From: Strongyloides papillosus
Lineage: Eukaryota > Nematoda > Chromadorea > Rhabditida > Strongyloididae
DNA: 64,000 nt
Assembly (NCBI GenBank): GCA_005656395.1
Contig: SRSI01000027.1
Span: 434,001-498,000 of the forward strand
Direction of reading: 5' to 3'
Shown here: piece after piece, positions 13,567-26,136 of the stretch
How positions within the stretch are numbered: position 1 is the first letter of the stretch
How the letters are laid out: every line of letters starts with the position of its first letter
The notes under the pieces: generated by a model
Seen by the model: the letters and a program-made list of their open reading frames with translations, nothing else
Told to the model about the DNA's origin: nothing
Database searches by the model: none
Position numbers and translations under genes: made by a program

Positions 13567-14615
13567 GGATGTACATTTTGTCCGCCACTATATGCATTAA
13601 TACCGCCACTATATATAACATGAACGTCAATTTGCATAAAGAAAAAATCTAAAATTGTAATTATTTTTAAAGCAATATAATATATATATATGATATCAAT
13701 AATAATGTCTTTCATTTTTTTTCAATATGACGAGCAAACAGTCATCATTTTTTCCTTACTTTTCCACAATTAATAAAGAGGAGTATGAAAATAAAATCGC
13801 TTCAGAAAGTATGAGGAAAAAAACAACAAAAGGTGAATTCTGTTATTATGTATGTAAAAAAGAAAAGTGTAAAAGTCGTTTTCGTACTACTTTCATCCCT
13901 ACTGCTAACGTATATATAATATCATCAAATAGTAAGTTTGAAAAGGCTGTTTGATAATGCTTTTTAGACGTTAGTCATAATGAAAGTTGCTTTGAATCTA
14001 AGAAATTTACTATTGACGAGTAAACTAAAAAAGTAGTATTGGACATGTATTCTTCAAATGCAACACCTTCACAAATTGACGTTTTTCTTCGTTCTGTAAG
14101 TTAACAAACAAATATTTTGGTATTGTTTTTAATTTTAGCAACAATTTACGTTAAACTTGTCATCACAACAAATAAGAAATATATGTTATACCAACAATAA
14201 AAAAGATACAAATTCTACTGATCATGTAAGAGATATAATTAAAAAAATTAAGCAAGAAAATGAAGTTAAAGTCATTTATGATAACATTGATATAGAAGCA
14301 AATCATGGTCTACAATTCAAGATTTTCAGAAATTGATTTCAATAGGATATTTAAATGATGGCACAATGTGCACTTGTATGGTTAATGGTATTCAATGTGC
14401 TCACATAAAATATACTTTTGATGATATACCTCATGAAATTATCTCAAAACCATTAAAAGTAAGGAAAAAAAGAAAAAATATGGGATATGCATTGGAATAT
14501 TAATTATTAGATTATTATCATATTTATATTTTTTTATTTATTAAATAAATTTTTGATTGGATTTTTTCGAAGTGGCGCAAATAATGCATATAGTGGCGCG
14601 ATTTCTAATACATCC
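13567..14615 (+). mobile_element. Mutator-like (MULE) transposon with 9-bp target duplication
   Basis: The 1,049-bp element is bounded by AAGCATTTG at 13558–13566 and again at 14616–14624, a perfect 9-bp duplication as expected for Mutator-type transposition. Its ends are inverted repeats: GGATGTA, a spacer, then two CGCCACTAT-type boxes separated by ATATGCATTA at the left, and the complement at the right (GGCGCAAATAATGCATATAGTGGCG ... TACATCC). Inside is a short gene with FLYWCH-like and SWIM-like zinc motifs but no visible full catalytic core, so it is an internally deleted derivative. Confidence 0.75.
13727..14503 (+). pseudogene. MULE-derived gene with FLYWCH-like and SWIM-like zinc motifs
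   Basis: The gene starts at ATG 13727, just inside the transposon. The N-terminal segment has a FLYWCH-type finger (FCYYVCKKEKCKSRFRT). A TGA at 13952 and a TAA near 14022 interrupt it. A plausible intron (GTAAGTTAAC ... TTTTAG) lies at about 14096–14140. After another break, the last ~50 codons carry CTCMVNGIQCAHIK, which fits the C-x-C-x(n)-C-x-H pattern of SWIM zinc fingers in Mutator transposases, and a basic tail (RKKRKN). Family knowledge: FLYWCH or WRKY-type DNA-binding plus SWIM is the usual flank of the MULE DDE core. Most of that core is missing here, so the gene is inactive as a transposase. Confidence 0.6.
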
Positions 14616-14794
14616 AAGCATTTGAAGTTATAAAATGTCGATTAATAATATTATTTAGTTATTTGCTTATTATTTGTTAGTAAAATATTTAAAATTTGTT
14701 GGAATTTATATTAAATTTTTTTTATTATGAACATAAACACAAAATGTTTTATAAATTTACTTGTTTTTGACTTCTAACAATGAATTTTTATGTA

Positions 14795-15713
14795 TTGGGT
14801 TGGTGCATAATTATTGCGGCAATTTTTCGCAACGTTTTTGTTCTTAAAAAATTAACATTTTTTAAAATTTTTTTCTATAAAAATAATCCTCACATTCCAA
14901 TTAGTGAGATGCGAATTGAAAATTATAATCATATTCGCCATTTTATATTCTGGCACTTCAAGAAAGATTGGGATGAAAAACAATAATTTCGCGATTCAAA
15001 CGAACTTTAGGTGAAGTAATAATCAACAAAAGCCAAGTTAAAAGATGGTTGAGAAATTCAAATTCGGTAATTCAAATTGAATTTTCCTTTAATTTGGCTT
15101 TTGTTGCTTGCTTTTTCGTCAAGAAAGTTTGTGGAAATCGTGAAATAATTGTGCTACCTTCCGCTTTTCTTAAAGTACTAGAGCATAATTATTGCGGCAT
15201 TTTTCTGTGAATTTTTTTTTCTTTAAAAATTGGCGTTTTTTAATTTATTTTTTTATAAAAATAATTCTTACATTTCAAATATTGAGATGAAAATCGAAAA
15301 TTATACCCATATTCATCATATCATGCACTAACACTTTGAGAAAGGTTAGAAAGCAGCACATTCGTTTTGCAATCTTAACGAACTTATTGGCAAAAAACAA
15401 TCAACAACAACCAAATTTAAAGAAAACTCAATTAAAATTACCAAATTTAAATTTCCTGAACAATCTCTCAACATGATTTTTGCTGATTATTCTTTCACAA
15501 AAAGTTCGTTTATATCGCGAAATTACTGTTTGTCATCCCAATCTTTCTCGAAATGCCAGAGCATAATATGGCAAATATAAATATAATTTTCAATCTGCAT
15601 CCCACTAATTGGAATGTGAGGATTATTTTTATCGAAAAAATTCTAACAAATGTCAATTTTAAAAGAAGAAAAAGTTCGCGGAAAAATGCCGCAATAATTA
15701 TGCACCAACCCAA
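14795..15713. mobile_element. Mariner-derived MITE with TA duplication
   Basis: The ends are near-perfect inverted repeats starting TTGGGTTGGTGCATAATTA and running through TTGCGGC, bounded by TA on both sides (14793–14794 and 15714–15715), as in mariner. The 919-bp interior contains no transposase. Blocks of the left arm recur near 15180–15320 (CATAATTATTGCGGCATTTTTC...), and as an inverted copy at 15550–15690, so the interior is built from repeated terminal segments. Confidence 0.8.
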
Positions 15714-15715
15714 TA

Positions 15716-17930
15716 CTTTGTTGAAAAGAAGTTAGAATATCAACTAACTATAATATTGTAAAAAATATTAAAAGTTAAAACAGTTTCGATAGTTTATGTG
15801 CAGAAAAATGTTTATTCTTTTACAGAAAGTTACTGAAAAAAATGGTATGCATATAAATCTGTATAACTTTAATTTAATATTTAAAAACGATCTTAAAGTA
15901 TATTATAGAAAGCAAGCAAGACTATCAAATGTACTTAATATCATAAAATTCTAAAAGGATAAAAAAGTTATTAATGCTTAACTGGCTTGCGTATCTTAAG
16001 ACATATCCTGGATGTTGTTACATTTAACCATTCAAGTACATTATATTTCTCTTAGATTTGATTTGTTTTAGGTCTAAAATCTAGTAATATCTCACAAACC
16101 AGTTTTAAGTTTTGTGTAAATCTTTAAAAAGTTACTTATCAATTCTTAATTTGTTATCTATTTAAATTTAAAAAAAATAAAGCTAAAATAAAAAAATTGG
16201 ATAACTTTTAAAGTTTTTTGTAACCAGATATCATTCAATACTGTAGTAATGTATTCTATCAAAGTTATTTTTAATCATTACTCTTTTTCTTATGTTTATC
16301 ATTAATTATTGCAGCATCATTTTATGTAAATATCAAATTAAGTTAATCTCAATTAACGTAATAAAATATTAATAATTTTTATAAAGTCAAAATCTATATT
16401 GTGTCAACTCAAAGGCGGAATTAGACATGATGTCAAATTATCAAAAAATAAAGCAATAAATCAAAAGATAAAAATTAAAAATTTTATTTACCATTCATTT
16501 TAATTCACATAATTGCATTAAATTATTCGTTTTTATCACTTTTTATTTTTAATAAATTTTATATTTTATAAACCGTCGTATTATTTTAAGAATTTTTTAA
16601 GGATCTATTATCTATGCAAGGTTTACAATGGTAAATTAATAACTTTTAAAATTGTTTTAAGTTATTATTCTTTAATTAAACTACATTTATTTTTTTTGTT
16701 AGAAATTTAATTTTTTTAATTGAAACTAACTATAATATAGTTTATATTGTAAAGTTATTAATTAGACTTAGAATTTAAAATCTGCTGTCATAAACGAAAT
16801 TGTAAAATCATGAATAAATTAACAGAGTAGTGTCATTTTGACGATCGAATACCTTTTTTTAATCACAAAGTATAGCTAAATTCTTTATTGATTATGTAAA
16901 AGATGTCATATATTTTTATAATTTGTGTTGTTTTTTTAAACAAAGAATTATATACAGTATAAATTAAATATATACTTCTTTTATAAATTGACTCAAAACT
17001 TTTATAATAATGTACATACGTTATTTCAAAACACTCGTGATAAAAAGAATCTTCGTGTTTTTATGAATTAATTTAGTTTAAGTAAAATTCATAGTTTAAA
17101 AAAATTTTCTAAAAGTGAATATGAACCAGTAGTTAAAATTTTACAATGTTGTTAATTAAACGTTAATAATTCCTTGTAATGAACTAAAGTGATTTTTTAA
17201 ATTGAATTAATTGTTTTTTCTCCTCTAAAACTTTATATAATTTATCAATAATGTTTTATTCTGAATAGTTGTTTTAAAATTAATACATAATGTTTTAAAA
17301 TTAAAGAATGATTTTGAAAATGTAGTTTTTTATTTATTTTGCTGATAATGATATGATATTTTATATATTTTTATATATGCTCAGCATCGTATATATGCAA
17401 CGATCAATGCAAGGTTAGCATTTTTGATCTCCTAGAATTCAGAAATTGTTTCTGAAAATTTGCGTTTAAATAGATCTCAGTATACTCTACCGGAATTTTA
17501 AAAAAATCAAAAATATTCCTCCCTCATTGAGAAAAATGAAGTCAAAGTGCCAAAAAATTACAATTTCAAAGTGATAGACGCACCGCGTTTTAAAAGAATA
17601 TTTTTACACACAAATTTAGTATGTGTGTGTAAAAATTTCGACCTTTACCAACCCAACTAAAATTAGAAGTGTCAAACATAGGTTAGAAAAAATATGTATC
17701 GATAAATTACCCGTTTCGCTGTACACTGTGAGACGTAAAAACTTTGAAGGGGGTACTAATAAGGCTTAAAACTTCACAATGAAGGTTTTAAAATTAATTT
17801 TTGAAGGGTTTTTTTAGGAAGTTGAAACCAAGATGAATTTACAAGGTGGTGTTTTTTATGAGACTCTTTTTACTTCAGACTTATATGTCGTTTTTTCTTA
17901 TATAAATTTACTCTTTTAATTTTTTTTACT
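15716..17930. other. AT-rich stretch without genes
   Basis: No gene recognised. A hairpin near 17598–17637 has arms ATTTTTACACACA and TGTGTGTGTAAAAAT. A GC-richer patch at 17560–17760 has no reading frame. Confidence 0.5.
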
Positions 17931-17935
17931 CATAC

Positions 17936-17995
17936 CAGCCTTAGACATGCTTTCGGCAGGTCATTGCTGGTCCGCAGAGCATACTTTTTATAAAA
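17936..17995 (-). repeat. Copy of a ~60-bp GC-rich element (complement)
   Basis: On the minus strand this reads ATGCTCTGCGGACCAGC ... GACCTGCCGAAAGCATGTCTAAGGCTGGT, matching the segments at 56038–56092 and 61184–61234. The ACCAGC/GCTGGT ends can pair. Confidence 0.65.
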
Positions 17996-18388
17996 GCATT
18001 TTTGTATTAAATTATCAATGAAAGTTTGTGTATAAAAAATGTTTCATTGAATTAAATATTTCTGAAGAAATAAAATAACCGAAAATACATTGTTATAATA
18101 CATTAAAATATGAAATATTTCTAAGATTGAGATCCATTTTATAACGTTTAATTTATTTAAGGAATTTAGGTAAATAAAAAATTTATCCTACAAAAAAAAT
18201 TTTATTTATATCCAAAAGATGAATTAAAATGAATATTTGAACCATCTCAAGCAAATATATAAGTAACTTTCTATTATATTTTTGAAATGGTTATCAAGTA
18301 TTTAATATCAATCTTCTATAAACTATTTTTATTTACCTTAATTTTACGACAATAAAATGAGAAATAGTAAAATAAGTAATACTTTAAA

Positions 18389-19310
18389 TCCCATTTTGTG
18401 AGTCAATCAGACATTTGATGTACAACTAAAATTTTTACCCCCCATTTTTATTTCATGAATAAAGAAAGCAACCAAAAAAATGTATGTTGGCAAATTTATT
18501 CGGCTTGAAACTTTGAGATACAGTAGTAGTAGTGATTCAAAATCGGAAAAATTGATTTTTACGAATTTCAGATAAAAAGACTTTTTAAAAAAAAATGTTG
18601 TTCCTAGGGGTAATTGTTTATAAAATAACGAATGTGCATACTTTCGACTTTATAAATTTACGTCTTTATTGTTTTTTGCAATTTGTTTTTAGATTTTCCA
18701 CATTTTCGGTGTAAAAATCAAAAAAGCGCATGTTCCCACAACATTCATTCGATTTTTCATATAAAATTACTGTTGTAAATAATATTTATTATAAAAAAAA
18801 TTTAAAATTGATTAAAAAATGTACCAATATTCTACTATATTGAATTGAAATCAATACTTTGTATGAAACCACATTTACTTTTCCATTTTATTTTCTTCAT
18901 TTTTCTGAATCTGGATGTAAAATTACATGAGAAATCAAATGAGCATGGTGAAAACATGCGTTTTTTTGATTTTTGTACCAAAACTGTGAAAAATCTAAAA
19001 CAAATTGTAAAAGACAACAAAGACGTAAATTTATGAAGCCAAAAGTATGCTCACTCGTTTTTTTTTATAAAAAAATACCCCTAGAAACAACATTGTTTGA
19101 AAAAAAAATCTATTTTTATGAAATTCGTAAAAATCAATTTTTCCAATTTTGAATCACTACTACTACTGTATCTCAAAATTTCAAGCCGAATAAATTTGCC
19201 AACATATATTTTTTTGGTTGCTTTTTTTATTCATGAAATAAAAAAGGAGGGTAAAATTTTTAGTTGTACAAAATTTTAGAAAAATGTCAGACTGACTTGC
19301 AAAATGCGTT
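18389..19310. repeat. Foldback / long-terminal-inverted-repeat MITE
   Basis: The left arm (about 18391–18780) and right arm (about 18890–19308) are imperfect complements over ~400 bp. Left motifs CAACTAAAATTTTTACCCCCC, AATTTATTCGGCTTGAAA and CAGTAGTAGTAGTGATTCAAAA reappear complemented in the right arm. The flanks share TTTAAAT, a possible target duplication. Open frames inside are by-products of the palindrome. Confidence 0.7.
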
Positions 19311-20100
19311 TTAAATAACTTCTTTTGTTATTAACCTCAAAATTTCGTTATACAGTCAAACCTGTAATTTAGGACTACCAAATTTTTTCGAAAAAGTGGT
19401 CCTCAATGACAGTTGGTTTTAAATTAGAGGTTCTTTATTATTACAGATATTAGTATAGTTATAAGTACAAATATAGTAAATTATTGTTAATTTTTATATT
19501 AAAATGAATAATAATTTGAAATTAAGTAATAAAAATGAGTTTAAATTATTTATTTGTTAAAATATTCGTTATTTCATTTTTTCATTGTACCTGGTAACTT
19601 CTTACCAAATTCTGATTTCAAATTTATGATTTAATTCTAGCAAATTATTGGGTAAGATTTTTTAGGCTTCATTAAAAACTTTAAACCTTCTTATGAAATT
19701 TTGTATTGGAATTGATTATAAAAAATACATTTAAGTTCATTTTTATTCACTAAAAAAAGAGAATAACATACAATATGGTTTAATTTACAAACAATTTTAC
19801 CGTATTGGTTATGTTTGTTAGATAGCTGTTCTTAGGACTCACTAAAAATATATCTTTTATTCCTTAAATTATAAAAATTAATACATAAAATATCATATGG
19901 TTATTTTATTTTTTTAAATCACTGTTTTTTCAAACATACATACAGAAAAAAAATGGGAAGCATTTTTGCGTAAAATGTAGTGAATTTTTCCCATTTAACA
20001 AAATTTGAATTTTCTTAATTTGCGACTAATTTTATCGCAATTATATCATACATAAAAATATAGCAATAATTAAGTAGTTCCTTAAAGAGTCTTTTTTCTT

Positions 20101-20385
20101 ACTATATCTTTATAGTGGTGTAACTATATGAGGTGTAGCGTAGCCTCCTGCTACATGTATCCCAGCGGATACATGCTAGCTGGTTCCTACCACCTAACTG
20201 AGTATTTTACCTAATGAAAAAGCATGTTGGAACATGCGTGCTCTATCAGAATAATATAAGATATAAAAACACATAAATAATAGTAATAACCTTTTATTTA
20301 TTAAGAATAACGAACAATATATTTATGGTAAACAAAAGTTAATATTGTCCGGAGTTCCGGATATGGAGTGCTATTCAGCATCTCT
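20101..20385. repeat. Second hairpin-rich island
   Basis: Short perfect stems follow one another: GTAGC...GCTAC near 20126, ATGTATCC CAGC GGATACAT near 20155, GCATGTT GG AACATGC near 20222, and TCCGGA GT TCCGGA near 20350. No coding frame. The layout recalls the island at 5.3–5.6 kb. Confidence 0.45.
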
Positions 20386-21042
20386 GATTAATTGTATTCT
20401 AAATTATCCAAACTAAAACTGATTTCTTGAAGATATTCTTTTCTTAAATACTGCTTTTCCTTCTCTTCCTCTTATTAAACTTCTTCTTAGTTTAATAAGA
20501 CGATTTTCTTTTTTTCCTCCCAGATGTTTTGTTTAATATATATGTACAGATTTATATATTATATAAAATAATATTTAAATCTGCACATAATATTTACTTT
20601 GACATCTATTCTCCTTTTTTTATTAAATAATATATTATATATTTTTCACAGCTCGAGGTTTGTGTGTATTGTCGAAAAACTGCACTTTTGCATTAGAAAT
20701 AATTTTCGTGTGCTTTAATAAACCTTTAGATTTAAATATTTTCTTTTGAAATTTTGTCAGCTGACTTGAATAATGATGTAAATTGTTCAGAAAATACTGT
20801 TTTGGTAAAATGCCATATATGGAAAAAATTTTTTTTGATTGTGAATATTTTTTGATGTCCCGTTTACTTTTCTCTAAAAATTTTCTATAACATTCTCCTA
20901 CACCCCCTCTACATACTTATAAATTTTTAAGTCGATCCTCCACTCTGGTTTAGAGAAAATTAATTTTCAATGACTTCAATTTTTTCAAAGAAAATTATAT
21001 CATAAAACATGCTAAATATGAATTTTTTTGTATTATTTTATA

Positions 21043-22327
21043 TTAGGTTGTTCAATTGAAAATGTCGCTTTTTGACAGTGAATTTTAAAATGTCATAACT
21101 CAACTAAAAATTAATATTTTTATTTGAAATAAGCACCGTTGGAATCAGCACACTGTTGCCAACGTGATACAAGTTTATTTATGCCATTTGAAAAAAAATT
21201 CCAGTTTCTAGAATCCAAAAACTCCAAGACGTCATTTTTCAAGTCATCAGATTTGGTGAATTTCTTCTGCCGCAAATGAAGCTCTAATTCCTTGAATAAA
21301 TGATAATCTGTTGGAGACAAGTCCGATGAATAAGGAGGATGTGAAAGAGTTTCATATTCCAATTCTTTAAGCTTCTGCACCATCGTTTTTGAAACATGAG
21401 GTTTAGCATTATCATGGAGTAATATTGGATCTCTTTTGTTGACCAATGCAGGCTTCAGAACAGATAATTTCTTGCGCATTTCTTGTTCTTTCTTACAGTA
21501 TCTGTCTGCAGTCATAGTTTCTCTAGGATTTAGATACTTATGATGGATGATTCTATCACATTTTTACCAAATAATTAGGATTACTTTCTTATTTGAATAC
21601 CTAAGTTTCGGAAAGTTTTTAGGGCTCTCATTTTTGCCCACCCATTGCAATGACCTCTTACAACTCTCAAACATGGTTCATTTTTCATCGCACGTTGCAA
21701 TCCTTTTTAAAAATGGGTCATTTTTGTTCCTGTAATTCAAAAAATAACAAGTTTACATGCTCCTAAAACATTGGTCGGGAGTATACTCATGGAGTATGTA
21801 AGAATTCATTTTTTTCTTCATATTTATGGGTTTTAAGTGGTTGAATACAGTTCCAACAATGACATTTAATTCTCCTGTGAGCTCCCGAACAGTCATTCTT
21901 GGATTATGTTCCACCACTCTTTTTATTTTTTCGTTCTTAAGAACATTTATTCCATGAAAACCCTCTTGTCTTTAAAGACTTATATTTCCATTGCGGAATT
22001 TCTGGAACTAACGTTGTATGGTTCGTTTGTCAGTGGATCTTTGACCAAATGCTTTATTTATTTTTCTTGAAGTTTTGGCTGCTGCTTGGCTAAGTTTAAA
22101 CTCGTACAAGTAAATTGGTCGGAAATCCATTTTTGACGTAACTTCTTTTTAGAGTAATAGCAACTTTTTAATAATTGCGAATAAAATGCAAAAAGATGAC
22201 AATGATAGTCCTCGATTGGCTCTACAAGATGGTATATATCTTGTAGCGATACGTGAATGTATAAGAAAGTTATGATCATTTAAAATTTGATGAACTAAAA
22301 AGCGACATTTTCAATTGAACAACCTAA
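21043..22327 (-). mobile_element. Mariner transposon, full length but decayed
   Basis: The 1,285-bp element has ~28-bp terminal inverted repeats, TTAGGTTGTTCAATTGAAAA at the start and its complement at the end, each bounded by TA. The length and layout are those of an autonomous mariner; the single gene is on the minus strand and broken. Confidence 0.85.
21120..22279 (-). pseudogene. Mariner transposase, D,D34D type
   Basis: The C-terminal third is one clean frame (21515–21120): LHDNAKPHV carries the second catalytic Asp and YSSDLSPTDYHLF the third, with 34 residues between them, i.e. the D34D spacing of true mariners. The helix-turn-helix region can be read near 22060–21960 (INKAFGQRST, then FRNGNISLKD), but with stops, and the segment around the first Asp is interrupted by stops and frame changes. 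The enzyme is dead; the nested position inside the long-inverted-repeat element dates it as younger than that element. Confidence 0.85.
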
Positions 22328-23489
22328 TATTTAAAACATTGACCTAATTATTCTTTAAGGCCATTACAATCATCCCATGTAAGTTTATAAAATATAGAAA
22401 TATTCAATAAATATTATTTTTTGCTACAAAATAATAAATTATTTTATGTTATATAGAAAATAACCAAAAATAACTATTTCAATAAAATTTTAAAGATTAT
22501 AATGAAAAAATTTATTTTAAATTTTTCGATGATGTAATTTGTGCATGAATGACCTGTGTATTGCAATTAAAACTAAAAATTAAAAAATTTTATAAACAAT
22601 GATTAGTTTTTGTATTGAAAATTTTGCAATAATGTGTTTTTTAACTTAAACCATAATTTTTATCTAATTTTTAAAAACGTTAAGAAAGGTGGTTAGCAAA
22701 TTGTTCAAAAAAATAAATTTTTTTAACTAATCTATTATACTAAAATTTTTAAATGCTATTAATTTTTAATTATTATTCTATTGTTTAAAATTACCGTGAA
22801 TTTTACTAATAGAACGTTACAATCTGACTCTATGATGCCAAACAAATAGTAATAAATGAGAATTATGTAGTTTCACAATTTTAAAGTATATCAAAATTGA
22901 TAATTAATTGTTTGGAGATTGTGTGTCAGATTTATTTAACATGCAATGTCTTTTTATTTGCTTAAAATAAAAAATAAAAAGGATTTTTCCTTATAGGGTA
23001 AAGAATGATAATTTTTAATTTTTACATTTTAAAAACTTACCGAAGATGATTATAAATACATTAGAAATAGTTTATAAGTTTTATAACGTTAGAAAAACAT
23101 TAAAACATGCATAAGAATTATCATTAAATGATAAAAATACGTGAAAAATACGAATCAATTTATTAAAAATTAATTTTCTCCAAATCAGAGTGGAGAATCG
23201 ACTTAAAAATTTATAGGTATGTAAAAAGGATGTAAGAAAATGTTATAGAAAATTTTTAAGGAAAAGTAAACGGGACATCAGAAAATATTCACAACCAAAA
23301 AAAATTTTTCCATATATGGCATTTTACTAAAACCATATTTTCTGAACAATTTACATCATTATTCAAGTCAACTGACAAAATTTCAAAAGAAAATATTAAA
23401 ATTAAGAGGTTTATTTATATTTCTAAATTTGAAATTTATACGTATTAAAGTGCAATTTTCCTCAATCATGAGCTGTGTTTTATATATAA

Positions 23490-24780
23490 ATAACATATAT
23501 ATTGTTATTTTTCTTTATTTCTAATGCTGGGCATTACGGATTAATGCTTTAAAATTCAACATGGATATTCCATAATAATCACTATGAAGTTGATATTTCT
23601 ATATTTTGTACCTTTTTATATAATAAAATATTATAATAATATGTTTTTTACTTCGAATCAAAATAATAAGATAAAAAAACTTTTTTTAACAAATAAGCAA
23701 AAATATTCTAATTAAATTTTTATGTAATTTATTTTTTGTTTCTTTTAAAAAAAACACACAAATAAAATAATAAAACTTTATTAAATAATATTTAATACAA
23801 AAAAAAACAATTAAATAGTAAAAATTTTATAGAATTATTTAAATTTAATAAATTAGTCAGAAAAATGATGAAGTGGTTTTTCTTTTGATAAAGTGGTCCT
23901 TATTTTAATAATTAGTCCTTGTTTTGACGAAAAAATCGTTTGTGTGTACAATTTCTAGAGTTCTTTGATTTGTATAAAACGCCAGTTATTTTATTTCCGG
24001 CATGAAAAAGTTCTAGAAATCTTACTTTTGGTTAATCCAATTTTTTTATATTATCTGCAACTATGAAGTATAAAGATTTGCAGGTAAGCTTAAGACTTTT
24101 AAGATCCTTACAGCATAATTTTTCAAAAATTTGAATTTAGTAAAATTTTTATTTGGTCTTTACCACCTATTAAGAATATTAAATATAATTAACAACAACA
24201 TACTTACAATTAATAATAATTAACTTAATTTTTCAGAATGTATATTTCTAATAATATTCCTTATCCTCTATGAAAAAACCCCTAAAATATAATTTTTTAG
24301 TAATTTTGGGTTAAGGCAATCAATTATGATATGGTAATACAGATAAATGATGGAAATCATCAAAAATTTCTTATTTATAGTCATTTTTTTAATCCCTTTT
24401 TTGTGATATGTTTACTATTTTGAAATTATCCGGTAAGCTGATTAATACCAAATTCATCTTAAATATCTGAAATAAAACAAACAAATACTAACATAGTTTT
24501 CTAAATTTATATTCTTTATAATCAAAAAAATAGAATAGAGGTATTGAAATAAAGAAAAGAGATTTCAACATAAAATGGTTAAAAATATAAATTACAATAT
24601 TTTAAACACCATTTAGCGCTATTTACTCTCTTAAAGATATTGTTTAACCAACATGACAACGACACCTTAAATATTTTTTTAGTAGAGATTTATTGGAAAA
24701 GTTAAAAGTTCTCAAACATTAGTAATTAGGATTTTGATTATCCTAAAAGTTTTTTAAAGTCACATATAGAGATTTTTAAT
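23490..24780. other. AT-rich stretch, no gene
   Basis: Nothing coding was recognised. Near 23955–24025 there are two TTCTAGA-containing segments resembling heat-shock-element half-sites, but with no adjacent gene. Confidence 0.45.
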
Positions 24781-24869
24781 TCTTCTGCAGGCATCGTAGT
24801 TATACTCATCATGAGCGTTTATAATTAATTTGTCTTCATTATTCTTCTTTACTTTATAAATATCAATTT

Positions 24870-25400
24870 TAGATGAGTCTTTGAAGAGTAAGTTGGAATA
24901 AAATCTTCAATCATTTTCTTCGTCTCCGTTTTAAAACACCGACTTTTGTCTTGTTGTGCTCAGCAGGGCATCCTTTGACATAAATACATTGAATGAATGT
25001 TGTTGGTCTTGTTTTACGTGAAAATAAAAAACATTTGTTACACAGATGAAGTGATTTATAGCATTGATATCCTTAATCAATGGAATAAAAGTAGATATTG
25101 TGATATCTCAATTTCTTAACACTATAGACATATGAGTAGATACATGGAGCATCTTCGATAGAAATGTCATTTGAAGGTTCAATTTTAATGTTTATAGTTT
25201 TGCCTCGCTCTGAGATAACTATTTCTTCTAAGTTGACTTCATCCTCCTTGTCCTTACGGTTGTTGTGTATGACTTGGTTTCAATCAAGTGTCTTCAAGGG
25301 TAGACGCATTGTTTTAAAACTATTTTTCTTATGATGTCGAATCTTCCTTTGGGTTGTTGCAAAAAAAGATAGTCGTAAATTAATAACGGCTAAATTTTAG
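24870..25400 (-). pseudogene. Fragment of an unrecognised cysteine-rich protein gene
   Basis: Minus-strand translation gives coding-like stretches separated by stops: about 25280–25090 is acidic and hydrophilic (KDKEDEVNLEEIVISERG, then NIKIEPSNDISIEDAPCIYSYVYS), and about 25060–24900 has a Cys/His pattern (LHLCNKCFLFSRK, then YVKGCPAEHNKTKVG) ending in a basic run. This could be a zinc-binding, possibly FLYWCH-like or transposon-derived, protein. The family is not recognised and the stops argue against function. Confidence 0.3.
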
Positions 25401-25782
25401 TTTTGGGGTGTTCATTTTAAATAGCTTAATGAAGCATTTAGTTTATTTAAATAGGTATTTTTGCAAGTACAATGATGAATAATTATATTCAGAAGTAGTT
25501 TGTATCGTTTAAAGAGTTTTACTTTTCAGTGTTAATTTTTTTGCTTAGATTTAATAGCAAAATTCTTCAAAAGTCTCTCTCCATTCCATATGAAAGGAGC
25601 AGATAAAATTTTTCTATTAGGAACAATATTATTTTCTTTACAACATTAAATATTTGACAAAACAACATATAAAATCAAAATATTTTTATTACTTTCTTTT
25701 TCAAGGTAACAATTATTTTATCATAATTTTAAAACAAAAAAAATTAACTTTTTTAAGGCAAATATGATCTTCTTCGATCCTT

Positions 25783-26136
25783 CTATTTCTCTCCTTCTGA
25801 CATGATAACTCCATTATTGACTTTTTCTAGAAGTAATTTACCTGGAAAACCGTTGACGTCTCTTCCAGAATAATGATCACCATTTGTTACAAGAGCTTCG
25901 TTTATCAAATCATAATTAGCAAGGACAACCAATGGTTCTGGAATCCAGATAGTAAAAACACTACCATAAATTTTTTTATGATCACAAACCCACAAATGAA
26001 TATCATTGAAGTCAAATGTGAATAAATTTCCAACTATAGGAAATGGTATAGCTCCTGCTGGTAGAGATTTGGCCTTTCTATAGAAATTTATTAAATATAT
26101 TGTTAAAATGATAACTATTAATACGATCCTAACCAT
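25783..26136 (-). pseudogene. Cytochrome P450 N-terminal fragment (CYP2-like)
   Basis: The frame opens with an N-terminal membrane anchor (MVRIVLIVIILTIYLINF), a basic stop-transfer and a proline-rich hinge (SLPAGAIPFPIVGNL), followed by the family's HLWVCDHKKIYGSVFTIW and NEALVTNGDHYSGR segments. P450s of this kind are ER-bound monooxygenases. At VIMSEGEK, where the family normally continues with a conserved Trp-x-x-x-Arg helix C, there is a TAG, followed by basic residues in the same frame (KDRRRS) and then unrelated DNA. The remaining ~380 residues, including the heme Cys, are absent on this strand downstream. It is a truncated relic, or exon 1 of a gene whose rest was displaced. Confidence 0.75.

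Larger units (their letters stand above)
20647..23477. mobile_element. Long-inverted-repeat element, split by a mariner insertion
   Basis: The left arm (20647–~20980) and right arm (~23157–23477) are diverged complements over about 325 bp. Shared blocks include CACAGCTC at the outer ends, CAAAATTT...TCTTTTGAAATTTTGTCAG, GTAAATTGTTCAGAAAATA, TGCCATATATGG, and CCACTCTG near the inner ends. The centre is AT-rich non-coding DNA plus the mariner at 21043–22327. No gene of its own is visible, so it is non-autonomous. Confidence 0.7.
19355..23940. mobile_element. Possible pogo/Tigger-like element ends (CAGTCAAAC... ends)
   Basis: At 19353–19425 the sequence reads CAGTCAAACCTGTAATTTAGGACTA ... GTGGTCCTCAATGAC, and at 23880–23940 an inverted, diverged counterpart appears (GTGGTCCTTATTTTAATAATTAGTCCT...TTTTGAC). 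This resembles ends of Tc1/pogo-type elements, but no transposase of that type is seen; the space is filled by the nested elements below. Tentative. Confidence 0.3.

Noticed and set aside
18835..19279. Short open frames on both strands
   Set aside because: They lie in the arms of a foldback element and are mirror images of each other; no protein family is suggested.
23955..24025. Heat-shock elements
   Set aside because: Two TTCTAGA-like sites without the required spacing and with no nearby gene.
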